NCBI GenBank assembly: GCA_963662175.1 | Contig: OY759218.1 | Location: 6,378,001 to 6,442,000 of the forward strand | Reading direction: 5' to 3' | DNA from: Aradus depressus | Lineage: Eukaryota; Arthropoda; Insecta; Hemiptera; Aradidae | Length of the DNA: 64,000 bases | In this document: piece after piece, positions 9,306 through 21,079 of the stretch | Layout of the letters: the number at the start of each line of letters is the position of its first letter | How positions within the stretch are numbered: position 1 is the first letter of the stretch | Translations under genes and position numbers: made by a program | Notes under the pieces: generated by a model | What the model was told of the DNA's origin: nothing | The model's database searches: none | What the model saw: only the letters and a program-made list of their open reading frames with translations

Positions 9306-9425
9306 AGATAGCCTTAATCACCGCCGACCACTTTTTCTAGTTAGTTTTAATCACTAGAGAACGCCTGTTTGGGAAAGTTCCTAACCAAAGTTTATATATG
9401 GTTGGCGGTGGTTAGTGCTATCCTG
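9305..9425. repeat. Short inverted repeat, MITE-like
   Basis: AGCCTTAATCACCGCCGACC on the left is mirrored by GGTTGGCGGTGGTTAGTGCT on the right, about 75 bases apart. A third half copy (CCCTAATCACCGCGCTGAAG) follows at 9428. Confidence 0.55.
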
Positions 9426-9654
9426 AAAGCCCTAATCACCGCGCTGAAGCTTGAAAGCTTCATAGAAAATTCCTATTGAACTTTGGGCCTGAGAGCTTCA
9501 AATGACACCTCCTTTCTATGTTCAATCAATAGTTTACAATTTCGAATTTGAAACATGGTGATTAAAACAGGATGGCAACCTGCAAATGGCCAGGAGCTAG
9601 CCATTTGTAAGCAAAATCATAAGAATGGATGAATTAGCCTGAAGCGATAATTCT

Positions 9655-9880
9655 CGTGCAGCCATCGTAACCTCTTCTCTTCTGACTCACTGTGGAAGAT
9701 GCATTATTTCCATCTTTCTCTGTAGGCATATAGAACTAGTCAGAGCTAGGTACCTTCTGTTTCAACTCTCTCCACTACTATCTCACAGTGGAAGCAGCCA
9801 GCTTCCCTTCTTTGTCTGTAGGCATGTAGAACTAGTCAGGGGTAGGTACCTTCCGTTTCTCAACCCATCCGAAACCGTAG
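9655..9880. repeat. Two-unit direct repeat, about 97-bp period
   Basis: CTGTAGGCATATAGAACTAG...GGTACCTTCTGTTTC at 9720 recurs near 9818 with few changes, as does CTCACTGTGGAAG/CTCACAGTGGAAG upstream. Related inverted words (CTAGTTCTACATG) occur at 10360 and 10460. Confidence 0.65.
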
Positions 9881-10180
9881 AAGCCTTTATACAATTTAGG
9901 TGTCCTTGTGTCGAAATGAAGAGGCTGCGGTAGTATGGTTAATATGTTCCCGTTGAAAGAGACATCTTGAAGGAGGTTTAGTGTGGGTTCCGGTGTAATT
10001 ACCCCATTGAGGAAGCCTAGTCTTTGAATATTGGGACAATCAATGTCACAAGTGCCTCAACAACATCCTTCCTCACCTCGTATTGCCTTCAGTCTCCATC
10101 CGGCATGGTTACACTTTCCTTGATGTTTTCCTCGAAGCCGAAGAGAGGGCCTATCGTCTACTTCGCTTTGCTGTACTATA
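9850..10180 (-). pseudogene. Coding-like fossil, family unknown
   Basis: The minus strand gives two long protein-like stretches in different frames with few stops: PLFGFEENIKESVTMPDGD, then YEVRKDVVEALVTLIVPIF, then (after a shift) NGVITPEPTLNLLQDVSFNG and LPQPLHFDTRTPKLYKGFYG. Base composition is more balanced than in neighbouring DNA. I do not recognise the family; a decayed transposon protein or retrocopy is most likely. Confidence 0.3.
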
Positions 10181-10189
10181 ATTTTTAAC

Positions 10190-11240
10190 TCGTAAAATGA
10201 GAATAGGATACTCAAAATATCTAATGGGATCATAACATGACTGTCTTATACGCACCCCATATTTTCAGGTAACTTCCTCCCTCCCCCCATTCCCCTCCTC
10301 CCTCTCGAATTCATTTTTCCTCATTTCAAACTGACATTACTGCTCAAAAAACTCCGGCTAGTTCTACATGCGTGTAGAGAGATGGAGAGCGGCTAGTTTC
10401 ACTGTAAACTACTAGTGGGGAGTTATAAAACAGAAGTGACCTAACTCCGACTAGTTCTACATGTCTATAGAGAGACTTCGTTTTTGTGGCGTGACTAGCC
10501 CAGAGCGGCTAGTTTCACTTTAGGATAATAGATGAAGAGCTATTTCCATTTCACAAATCATATAGTTTTCATTTGACTGTTTCCCTAGGTATTAGCTGAC
10601 GGGATTTTTCAGTAATAAACCTAGCTGAAATTACCAGAAGGGGGGACTACTAAATATTTTATCAGCCCGAACTGTACTTCACCGCTACCTTAATGATTAC
10701 GAGGAAGCTCTGAAAATTTTAACAGCAAGGCACGTACGTGGCGCATGTAACAGCAACTTAGGCCCATCATATATAAAAAATAAATTACCTAAGTCCATGT
10801 TTTTTTTATAGGGTTCCGTAAGTCGAAGATCGTAAAATGAACCCATTTAACGACTGTATGACGTTTGCCCGTTTGCAATCCAGGATCATTTTTTTCAGTA
10901 ATAACATTTAGAAACCCGACATCCCATGATTCCATGAGTTTTCAACAGAATTTCATGTTTTAAGGTCCCCTGAATGCGATGATATCAGAACGCGATGATT
11001 TGCTCGATGATATCTCTTTGTGAATTTGTGTGTCTATCATTGGACCTCTGCGAGCGCTTTAAAAGAAAATTGACTGTTCTATTCGAGAGCTCTGGGCTGT
11101 TTTTTGGTCAATAAATATGACTTTGTATTTCCATCCACGATAGGTCCATTCGATTGGTGAAGGGAAAGACTTCGCGGATTCAATTCGTTGGGTCAGAGTA
11201 TAAAGGAAACCGTTTAACGGAGATGTTGGTCACCAATTCA
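10190..11240. other. No clear gene; scattered repeat words
   Basis: Contains CGGCTAGTTTCACT twice (about 10393 and 10507) and related CTAGTTCTACATG words, continuing the repeat at 9655-9880. Nothing else stands out. Confidence 0.4.
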
Positions 11241-11244
11241 CCTG

Positions 11245-12235
11245 ACGGGGGGTGAAAGAGTGATGTGTTCAAAAGCGGTTGGTACAAGAAAGGCCTGTAA
11301 TCCACATCACATATATTTTATTTTGTATTTTTTTTTAATACTTTTTAGTAAAAATGTACCAAAATGAAAGGTTAGGTTAGGTTTTATGACTCATGCCCGG
11401 GCTTTAACTACGAGGTCATATCGCCTACTACCAGAGCGCTCTATCGTCACTCTGGTGGACATGAGCCCGATTCTACTGTGGGAGTCCTAAATTTTGCCTA
11501 CCCTAAATTTTTATTCACCTAGGGCAGGGGTCTTTAACGAGTACTTGACATCGTACAGGCTCGGGACCATCGCTTAACGTCCCATCCGAAGGACGGCTTG
11601 CTTAAGTTTATTTTACCTCCCAGATAAAATAAACTAAGGGCCTCGGTCGGGCTACGAACCCACGGGTACCAATATGAAAAATATATTTTGAAATTCGTTG
11701 CTATGCGTTATAATTTAAACGTTACTTTCAAATGCTTTCTGGGTCTATATATTTTCCATTATTTGGAGTGATATACCTCTGTTCGTATTGTTCTTATCTA
11801 ACAACTAAAGACATCTAAGTGATTGTAAATTTAATAAGGAACGTTCTTGGTTAGAACCAATTTTCCGATAGGACTAACAATTTTCGCATAAGTCAAGCAA
11901 ACGTCTAAAAAAAATAGGTTTCAGAACGACATTTTAGGACGGTTTTCGGCATGTAGCTCGCAAACCGGGGAACCTTTGAAAAATCGTATTTTATATAAAA
12001 TGTGCCTTTTAGTACCTATTCTATACAACGTTTATTTTCGTCTGATTTCGGTGAAAATCTAGTCAGATTTAAGTTAGCGCATAACTTATTTATTTCAAAT
12101 TTCAAGCTCCATAGCTACAATATTATTTGAGTGCTCACAAAGCTCTTATCATGGAGAAAATGATCATTTTAGGGAACTTCGAAACGTGAAATGTTTTCGC
12201 ACGATTAGAATACTTCATTATACTATAGGTATAAA
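11245..12235 (+). repeat. Family P copy split by SINE-A
   Basis: The head-arm junction GCGGTTGGTACAAGAAAGGCC is at 11275. The arm resumes after the SINE at 11667 and ends TTTTCGCACGATTAGAATAC...TATAGGTATAAAAAATT. Confidence 0.75.
11370..11666 (-). mobile_element. SINE-A copy, nearly complete
   Basis: Minus-sense element with the 3' tail GGTTAGGTTAGGTTTTATGA and head-side sequence CGGTCGGGCTACGAACCCAC. The flanking repeat TACCAAAATGAAA (11357-11369) versus TACCAATATGAAA (11667-11679) is a 13-bp target duplication with one mismatch. Confidence 0.88.
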
Positions 12236-12239
12236 AAAT

Positions 12240-12860
12240 TAATAATAAAACTACAAAGAAAATTTTAAAATGAAGAATGCTTATAACAAAAGAAAAATGT
12301 GACATAAAACAGATATGACGTGAAAATGTTTTGCAATTTTTTAAGAGAGAGTAGAAGAGGGGAGAAAAAAATGAATTATATTGAGGAAGAATTTGTAATA
12401 AATCATAAGAAGGTCAGGCTTTGTAGCTGAATCTTCCTCAAAAAGTGGTGGCGCCATTTCTATCGCTCATCCTAAGTAATTATGACAAGAAGGTGGCAAC
12501 CTGTGGACTCACTGTGGACAGGTGACGGGGGCTCTGAATATTGTCTGAGGTCAGAAATAGAAGATTGAGGTTATGAGGGGTCATGGTTGTGTATAATTTA
12601 TGAACAATCAATGTTCAAACAGATGGCCAAAGGAAATAATGAAGAAGCACTAATGGCATGAAGTTTTATCAATACATGAGCCCCTTGGCCCGCGTCTTCT
12701 AACGAAAAGCCAATTTTCCTAATTTGAAAAAACAATCGTTTTGTGTTTCAATTTATTAACAAATTATAGGACGAAAGAGAGATCAGGCTTATGGTCGAAT
12801 AAAACAAAAGCTTTCGGCACTGATTGTATCTTCTTCAGGGCCTGTATTGGCATATGAGCC
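12240..12860. other. AT-rich, with a fold-back fragment at its end
   Basis: No gene seen. 12778-12850 (ATCAGGCTTATGGTCGAA, AGCTTTCGGCACTGA, TCTTCAGG) matches the arms of the fold-back element at 59819-60294. It directly precedes the reverse transcriptase remnant. Confidence 0.5.
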
Positions 12861-14491
12861 TTTCAGTTGACAGAATGACTAACTGCCATTTTTACGAAAA
12901 TGATATGTTTTCATTATATGAATATGCTCGTCGAGTTCTGCGTCAACCAGTAGTGTCACCACCGCTTCGTAATGATGATGACGCATGGGTAATAACGGAT
13001 GATGAAAAGGCAGAGCTCTTCGGTAGATATCTCGCACATACTTTCACTCCACATCAAGACTCACCCCACACTCCACATGACGACACTGTGTTAAATGCAT
13101 TACACATTCCACTCCCTCCTAAATCATTCACCCCTGTCGAAGTGACCTACGAAATTCAACAACTGCACAGAAAGAAGTCCCCGGGGTACGACCTCATTAC
13201 GGCTGAAATTCTCAAAGAATTGCCCCGTAAGGCTATAGTTTTTCTCACAACCCTGTATAACTGCATACTTCGCACAACATTTTTCCCCATACAATGGAAA
13301 CACTCACATATTATCATGATATTAAAACCAAACAAACCATCACACTGCCCTTCGTCATATCGCCCTTTCAGTCTTCTTCCTCTTTGCTCAAATCTTTTTG
13401 AAAAATTACTCTATAAAAGACTCATAACTATCATAACATCCCAGCAAGTACTCCCAGATCATCAGTTCGGCTTTCGTTCACAACATTCGACAACACATCA
13501 GTTACACAGGGTTGTGGATTTCATAGCTTCTGTCTTAGAGAGAAAGTTGCATGCAGCAGGGGCCTTTCTTGACGTAAGTCAGGCTTTTGACCGAGTATGG
13601 CACCCGGGACTTCTATAAAAATTGAGGCCTTTACTTCCACACACATACTACCTCATCCTACAATCATATCTAGCATACAGATACTTCGTCGTCCGCCAGG
13701 GCTCTGCTGTCTCTTCGTTGCAGCCCATCTTGGCAGGCGTGCCTCAAGGGTCTATTTTATCTCCTTTGCTATATACACTTTACACCTCAGACATGCCCAC
13801 GTCACCACATACCTTGACAGCTACATACGCCGATGACACTGCCACCTTACCTGCTGCTGAATCTTCCATACATGCCTCGTTCACATTACAACACCATGTT
13901 ACTCAAATTGAGAACTGGTACAACATTTGGAAAATTAAACTCAACACGAACAAATCACAACATATAACATTTACATTAAGACGAGATACATGTCCCGCCG
14001 TTTTTATCTACAACACGCCCCTCCCTCAGACTAACACAGTAAATATTTGGGACTTACTCTGGACAGACGACTGACATGGAACCCACATACAAGCCTCTTA
14101 CGTAATACACTAAACAAACTATTTAAAATGCTTTATCCTCTTCTGCACAGACATTCAAAATTACCCTTAACACAAAAGCGTAACTGCTACACGTTTCTAC
14201 TGAACGGCTCACAAATCTACGGTTCGGCTTAAATATCTAACCTGAAACGTATCCAGGTTTTCCAGTCTAAGACACTCAGACTCATTTCACAATGCCCACC
14301 ATACGTAAGTAACAGAACACTTCACAATGACCTCATGATAAACACAGTACACGACACAATTCAGGACCTTTACAGACGTTTCCACAACAAATTGCATTCA
14401 CACCCAAATCCATACATCCACTCACTTTCTTCACCACACTTGCCACACAATCCTCCCAGGAGATTGAAGAGGAGGTGGAACCGTGACTTAA
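12824..14491 (+). pseudogene. Jockey-like non-LTR reverse transcriptase, truncated and broken
   Basis: RT domain of a non-LTR retrotransposon. Seen in order: KKSPGYDLITAEILKEL; SSYRPFSLLPLCSNLFEKLL; FGFRSQHSTTHQLHRVVDFI; AGAFLDVSQAFDRVWHPGLL (first catalytic aspartate region, D in DVSQAFD); GVPQGSILSPLL; ATYADDTATL (the YADD box); KTNTV/LTLDRRLTWNPH; a C-terminal RRLKRRWNRDL end. A TAA interrupts the frame at 13616-13618 and a -1 type shift occurs near 14050; another stop is at 14230. The endonuclease and ORF1 are absent, so it is 5'-truncated. Start at 12824 only marks where the frame opens; true similarity begins near 12880. Confidence 0.92.
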
Positions 14492-14499
14492 TATAATCC

Positions 14500-15116
14500 C
14501 AAATTACAACCCCCCACTTCTTGAAACAAAATCATAAAATCTCCATTCATTGATAATAACCATAATATTCATTGTTTTAAATTTCGCCCTGAGGAGCTAC
14601 CGCTGGGTGGCCTTCCTCTCTCACGCCAATCAAGTCATCCACATTCAATGAAGTCCTCTTGGTAGCTGGTTGTTGCGTCATGGTAACAGTTGCTACCAAC
14701 ATTATAAAGACAAAAAAAAAAAAATTGATTCTATAACAATTCAGCATTGAATAAATGGTTAAGAGCAAGATGTAAATATTAGTAAACTGTTTTATTTTAA
14801 TATTTCTGCCATACTTTTGCAAAAGAAAAAGAAGAATTTTCTAACGAGAAATATTATTATAAGTACTTTCCTGAAAAATGTCAACTGAAAGGCTCATATA
14901 TAAAATATAATTATACTGCATTAATGAATTTACATAGATATGAATAAATGACATGACATTATTGTGACTAAACCAATAATTAACATTAAATAATATACAA
15001 GAAAACAAACTGAAATATTTTATTTAAGCAGAAAACCATAAACAATATAAACTAATTATAACCTTATATCTCCGTTGTGAAAATGTACAAATAATCCATC
15101 TAAACAGAGAGAATAT
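14500..15116. other. AT-rich stretch, nothing recognised
   Basis: No coding signal or clear repeat apart from A/T runs. Confidence 0.4.
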
Positions 15117-15581
15117 CCTGAGCGAACACAAGTTTTAAAATACTGAAGTATAATATTTAAGGCAGCCACGCCAAAATGTGATTTCACATATAAAATTAAG
15201 TATATAGTATAAATATAGAAATAAATAAAATATAAATAAAACTAAAATCAAAGTATAAAATATGCTTAAAAGGTTTGTAATAATACAAACTCGGTAATTT
15301 AAAAAAAATAAGATAATATAAATAAGTATAGAATATATTTTTTTATTTCATATTTTATATTTATTATCATTTTATATTGTTTTAATAAATATTTTATACT
15401 TTGATTTTCGTTATATTTATATTTTATTTGTTTCTATATTTATATTTTATGTATTTCTATATTTATATTTTATGTATTTCTATATTTATACTATATACTT
15501 TATTTTATATGTGACATCACATTTTGTCGTGGCTGCCTTAAGTATTATACTTTATTATTTTAAAACTTCTGCTCGCTCAGG
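15117..15581. mobile_element. MITE with long terminal inverted repeats
   Basis: The left arm CCTGAGCGAACACAAGTTTT, AAAATACTGAAGTATAATAT, TTAAGGCAGCCACGCCAAAA is mirrored on the right by the reverse complement (TTTTGTCGTGGCTGCCTTAA ... AACTTCTGCTCGCTCAGG). Arms exceed 110 bases. The interior is AT-rich without coding. No convincing target duplication (GAGAATAT versus AAAAATAT). Confidence 0.75.
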
Positions 15582-15836
15582 AAAAATATGGTAATCCCAC
15601 CAATTTTTTAACCCCTGTAAAATAGGAGATCTGTTTGGTGTTTTGAAGAAGCTATAAAGTGGAGATGAATTAGTTGGTAAGATCGTACCAGTTGAGACCA
15701 TTCATACTGGAGCTAGGCAGAGTAAAGCAGCCCTTGGGTCGCCCTGAGTTGTGTCTAATTTTGAAATTTATATTAAATGTATTTTGTTAATGAGTTTACG
15801 GCTTATCTTATCAATAATGTGATTATGGTATCCGTT

Positions 15837-16190
15837 TTATTTCGCTATACTATTAAAGTCGCCTAACTCTATGTTTCTGTTGTCTTCGTTTAATGGTATT
15901 GTGTAGACTCTGTGAAGTAGTGCTGCATTTCGTGTGTTGTAGGTGCGTTTGATGGATTGTGTGGTTGTTGGTTTTCTGTAAATGCTGTATTCTAGTTTGC
16001 TGTTTGTTATTTTCACATTTAGATCTAAAAAGTTTAAGGTATTCCCTCCCATTTCTATACTAAATTTTATTTTTTCATGTATATCTACTGTTTACGAAAT
16101 CAAATAGCTGTTTTATTTGCCTATTTTACCCGTTAAACATTATGCATGTGTCATTGACGAAACGAAACCAAAATATTATTTTAGTTTTAG
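15837..16190 (-). pseudogene. Penelope-like element reverse transcriptase fragment
   Basis: The minus frame holds GGNTLNFLDLNVKITNSKLE and YSIYRKPTTTQSIKRTYNTR, the post-catalytic RT segment typical of Penelope-like elements (FLDL...IYRKPT). Upstream on the same strand is WFRFVNDTCIMFNG, aligned with the RT catalytic box (usually YVDDT), but the first D is N, and several stops intervene. Inactive. Confidence 0.8.
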
Positions 16191-16204
16191 CAATGGGTTC
16201 TTGC

Positions 16205-16450
16205 TTATCCAGTATAGATGGGGAGGTAAAAATGTCCTGTCTGTCAGTGAACACGATGAGTCCCAATAGAATGAAACTTCATAAGGACGACACATATTGA
16301 TTTTTAGGAAAATTGGCCGAAGGGAATGGAGAGATTAGAAGTGGGGCTTATCACGAAAACCTTAATTACTGCCGAAGTAATGAATGTATCGACTGAAAAT
16401 TATATAACTTCCCCTATACTTTGTATAGCTGGGAAAGTAAAAAACTGTGA
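16205..16450 (+). repeat. Family H fragment
   Basis: CATAAGGACGACACATATTG, AATTGGCCGAAGGG, AACTGCCGAAGTAATGAATG, then jumps to the opposite end motif TTCCCCTATACTTTGTATAG CTGGGAAAGTAA. Confidence 0.6.
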
Positions 16451-16499
16451 GTGGATTACATGTCTAATAACTGTAGCTAAATTCTGTGATGAAAGGGAT

Positions 16500-17580
16500 T
16501 TTATTTAATTATTAGCTAGAAAGGCATATGAGAGGGGGAATTAATGTTTGTTCCATGCAGAATAACAATAGGAGTATCTCAAAATCATGGTAACAAATCG
16601 AACATCAGGTGCCGTAGTAGAGAGAAGTAGGTACTGTTCTGGGACAAAATAATAATAATCAAAAATTTTCAAATAAAATATAATTATAATAATAAAATGA
16701 GCTCTGTCAAAAATTATTACATTTTTAAAAATAAAATTGATCTAATATATTCTATATAATTATATTTTTTTATTTATATTATTTTCTTTTTATTATTAAG
16801 TCTAAGATATTTGTACAATTTAATTAGAATAACTAACTGTACATAGGCAATTAATGTGAGAGAATTTTAGTTAAAAATTAAATTTTCCCAGGAACTTTTT
16901 GGATGGGAGTTGAATATACCTGAAACATACAAGTACATATTTATAGTATGTGAGGTGAAGTAGGCTAGTGAAGCTACTACTAGCCACTCTCAAAACATTG
17001 GCCGCGGTATCACGAAAGAAGATGGCTGATGGTTTCACATATAGCAATCCCCTCATCTCGAACTTTCGACCATGGATGTTTCACCTCACAGACCGTATTA
17101 GTTTACAAAACAACACAAATTGGGAAATTAAAAAATCAATAAATACACAATCTAGGAACAAATTCATTTTTGAGATCCAACAGACGAACACAAAACAAAA
17201 ACAACAGAAAAGAAACAAAAACTAGAAGAAAACTGAATCATTATCAATATAATATGGAATGCCGAAGATATAGTATTAATATACATAATATGCGATTTAT
17301 ATTCAGGCAAGAAAATTTTAATATATACAATAATGAAAAGTATATTTGAAATAATTTAAACAATAATTAAAGTAATAATTATTATTACTTTTTATATCAT
17401 AACGATACACCGCCTTGCTCCACAGAACAGTTTAATAAATGATACAATACGACTTTTAGCTGAATTGTTTAGAGACAAAATTTATGTTTCAATCAGCGAA
17501 AAAAAATTCAAGAAACGCAAGCGAAATTTTTGAAGGTTGTATGAGAGTCCAACTCTAATAATTACATCTGAAAATAATAG
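16500..17580. other. AT-rich stretch, nothing recognised
   Basis: Small frames at 16871-17225 overlap on both strands and show no family resemblance. Confidence 0.4.
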
Positions 17581-17582
17581 TA

Positions 17583-17650
17583 CACTCATGCCCGGGCTTT
17601 AAATACGAGATAATACCGCCTACTACCAGAGCGTTGTCAAATTCGCTCAT
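17583..17650 (-). mobile_element. SINE-A fragment
   Basis: CTCATGCCCGGGCTTTAAAT and CCTACTACCAGAGCG, the 3' part of SINE-A in minus sense. Confidence 0.7.
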
Positions 17651-17689
17651 CCAGCCCGTGGGCCTATTTCGCCGTTTAATGAACGTAAA

Positions 17690-18575
17690 CGAACATTCTT
17701 TAGTCGCTTGGGCTAAAAAATCAATAGTTGACTTATCAAAGGGATTCTAAATCATCACACTAAATTTTGTGCGGATACATTCATTACATCGACAGTTATT
17801 TGAGTTTTTGAAATAATCCCATCTTCTAATCTCTACATTCCCTTTGGCCAATTTGGCTACAAATCAATAGGTCGTCCTCATGGGGTTCTGGATACACATA
17901 TTAAATTTCGTATCGATACATTCATTCTATCGGGAGTTATTGTGTTCACTGACACGGACCCACACAGAAAGGAAATTTTTACTTCCCCATCTATACGAAA
18001 TATGCGGGATGTTATGTAATCGGTCAGAAATTCGAAGTTCAGTTTTCACCGGAATTTCATGTTCTTCGACACCCTGGTTCCAAAAAAAAAAAACAATTTC
18101 TGTGTGTGTTTGTGTGTGTGAGCACGATAACTTCCGATAGAATGTATCGACACAAAATTTTACATGTGAATTCAAAACCCCATGAGGACGACACATATCA
18201 ATTTTCAGCGGAATCGGCAGATGTAAAGGGGAGGATCGGAGCAGGGGCACATCTCAAAAATACCAATAACTGCCGATGTAATGAATGTATCATCGACATG
18301 ACATTTCATATTTAATGTCAAAACCCAATGAGGACATAACCTGTCAAATTTCAGGGATATCAGCTGAAGGAATGGGGGTTCAGGGAAGGGGGCTCAATTC
18401 AAAAACCCTGACGATGTAATGAATGTATCGACACAACATTTAGGAGCCCTTATGTAAGTCAACTGTTGATTATTAGGGCAAACGGTCTACTGGTTTTGGA
18501 GGGGGAGTGAAAAGTTAATTGATAAAATCGTTCTGGGGAAGTACATTGCCGGTGATCCACCAGCGACTTTTTTTA
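17690..18575. repeat. Family H inverted dimer
   Basis: The left half (17690-17970) is H in minus sense; at about 17975-18000 (ACTTCCCCATCTATACGAAA) it flips, and 18000-18575 is H in plus sense with four subrepeats, ending GGGGAAGTACATTGCCGGTG. The pair forms a long fold-back. Confidence 0.7.
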
Positions 18576-18594
18576 TTTACAAATAGATATTTAC

Positions 18595-19300
18595 AATTGT
18601 ATAAAAAATAAATACAATAAGCAAATGTGCTAAGAGCTTTAATAGCAATGTCAAAATCTCAAGAGGGGACAAATCACCCAGTGGTCACTCCCTCGTCACT
18701 GAGTTACTAATCATTGCCACTGCTGCTACTAAGGCGGTCTCTAGGCCATTGACGCTTAAGCCGTCGTTGAGGAAGTGTGGCAGAATGAAGTGCACTGACT
18801 AGAGGATAATTGTGAGAACTAAGAGAGAAAAATAATTTTTTATCCTTAGATTTAGCAACTTAGGCAAAAAGTACGTTAAGGTTAGTGTGAAGAGTTTTGT
18901 TGGGGACATAACAAGGAGCATTGGCTATTGTACGAAGTATTTTGGATTGATGTGTTGTAGATTGGAAGCGTTACAAAACCCCAGAGTTTAAGTCCGTAAG
19001 TCCACATAAGTTTGAGAACTGCTTTGTATATACATATAAGTCGTTTTGTTTTCAAAGACAATTTGGATCTTTTTTCTAGTAGTCTGTTTATAACGTCTGT
19101 ACATTTCTTGACTTTTCAGTCTTGTGTGAAGATTCCAAGTTAGTCGCTTCTCGTCGAGTATGAGGCTCAGATAGCGGACTTCTTTTTTTAAAGAAATGGG
19201 ATTGTTGTTAAGATACACTAAAGGGCACGTATATTTAGGGTGAAGACGATGAGAACTAACTTTTTTACATTCACCTTCACTCTCCAATTTTTGTACGAGA
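18595..19300 (-). pseudogene. Jockey-like retrotransposon 3' end
   Basis: The minus strand shows KYTCPLVYLNNNPISLKKEV, RYLSLILDEKRLTWNLHTRL, then (in shifted frames) an ILKLMWTYGLKLWGF-like segment and LPQRRLKRQWPRDRLSSSS before a stop near 18700. This is the post-YADD RT tail and C terminus of the same clade as 12824-14491 (which has LTLDRRLTWNPH and RRLKRRWNRDL). Several frameshifts. The A-rich 3' tail is near 18600. Confidence 0.8.
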
Positions 19301-19623
19301 AATGAAGGGATATGAGGTGTTCTTGGAGGTGTTTAGATGAGGAGAGAGGATAACATGAAGAGATCTGAAAGGCAAATTAACTCCATATCAAGAGATTAAG
19401 TGGACAACAGGTGGGCAAACGTATTAGTCTTTGATCTTTTGTTACTTCAGATATTTGCCATCCATTCAGTCAAAATACAAACTTCACTACCCATTTTAAA
19501 TTGTTAAAAGCTTCAAACTGTCTCTTATTTTACAAAACTTTTTTTATTGTTTTTTATTTTATATTTACAATCGGTGAAAAGAAACCGTCTTTGATGTTTA
19601 TGTCATTACAATATAATATATAG

Positions 19624-19656
<33 letters not shown>

Positions 19657-20140
19657 AAGAAGAAGAAAGGAAAACAAGAATAATAATATAAAGTATATAC
19701 AAAATAATAAATATCTATATACAAAAAATAATAATAATTAAAATTTAAGTAAGACTAAATATAAAACTTAAGACTATAATAATAAATAAAATAAATGACG
19801 TTAAAGTAAAGTACATAAAGAAATCATAAAACAATGTATAAAATAATATAATAAATCATAACAACATAATAAACAACTATTCAGCTCAGAGACCCCCCGG
19901 AACACCCCCCGCATTATACTGTCCTCATAGAGGAGATCCCCTTGAATTTGCCTAGCCTCTGACTAGCAGTGGACCGAGAGGTACAGGAGAGCAAAAGAGA
20001 GTCGAAAATCAGGGCTGGTCTCTACCAGCACATCCAGGAGGCTATTTTATCAAAGCAGGTCTCTCGGCCAGCACCGCTTCAGTGGGAGGGAACGTGATGA
20101 CAACGTTTACAAAACTAACTGCCCAAAATAAACAATTTGC
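19300..20140. other. No gene; AT-rich microsatellite at 19620-19860
   Basis: TA, TAA and AAT runs dominate 19620-19860. 19885-20090 is GC-richer but yields no recognisable protein. Confidence 0.4.
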
Positions 20141-20400
20141 TTCTCCAGCCATGCAAAGTATAGGGGAAGTTATGTAATCGTTCAGAAGGGATTAAGGGGG
20201 GCTTAATACAAAAACCCAAATAACTGATCCCACTAACCGATGTATCGACACAAAATTTAATATGAGGATTCAGAAGTCCCTATGTAAGTCAACTATTGAT
20301 TTTTAGCACAAACGTTCGATTTGTTTAGGAGGGAGAGCAAGAACGAAATTGATTAATTTATGCTGGGGATGTACATTGCTAGTGATTTGCCGACGACGTT
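20140..20400 (+). repeat. Family H fragment
   Basis: AGCCATGCAAAGTATAGGGG to GCTGGGGATGTACATTGCTA GTGATTTGCCGACGAC; internal deletion relative to the full copy. Confidence 0.6.
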
Positions 20401-20904
20401 TCTTTTCCATTTACGGATTCACATAATTACGAAAGGGAAGACCCTTAAGCACAAAAAGATTGATGATGAAACTGTGAGATAAAAAGACCGGCGATCTCTC
20501 ATTTTAATGTTCGCATGCACAAAGGCTCAGGAAAAATATTCTAACGTTGCAGCGAGAGCTTATAGAAGTTAACTTTGAGCTGATACCCTTTGATGGAGCG
20601 GGATGTCATTATATAAAGCTCTCTCCCATCGAACAAAAACTTTGTTGGATTTCAAAAATTGTTAGTTAGTTAACGTGTGAGTGTTGGGCAGCAAAAGAAT
20701 GAGAGTGTTACATGACAGATCATCATGACAGTGTAACACGAAAGTACAACATGACAATGTTGCATTATCACGTTAAACTGTCATGTTGCACATTCGTGTT
20801 ACACTGTGTTTCTTTTCTTCCCTCTTCTACTCTCTCTTAAAAAATTACAAAACATTTTCACGTCATATCTGTTTTATGTCACATTTTTCTTTTATTAGTT
20901 AGCA

Positions 20905-21062
20905 ATTGTGACTCATGTCCCGGCTTTTTCATCGCTCTGGTGAACAAGAGACGGATTCTTCTATGAGCGTCCTAAATTTTGCCTATCCTAAATTTTTATT
21001 CACCTAGGCTCGGGACCATCGCTTAATAACGTCCCATCCAAAAGACCTCCCAGATAAAATGC
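20905..21062 (-). mobile_element. SINE-A fragment with internal deletion
   Basis: GACTCATGTCCCGGCTTTTT, AAATTTTTATTCACCTAGG, GGCTCGGGACCATCGCTTAA, then CCAGATAAAAT. Confidence 0.75.
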
Positions 21063-21079
21063 ACGTTCGGTGCATGCAA

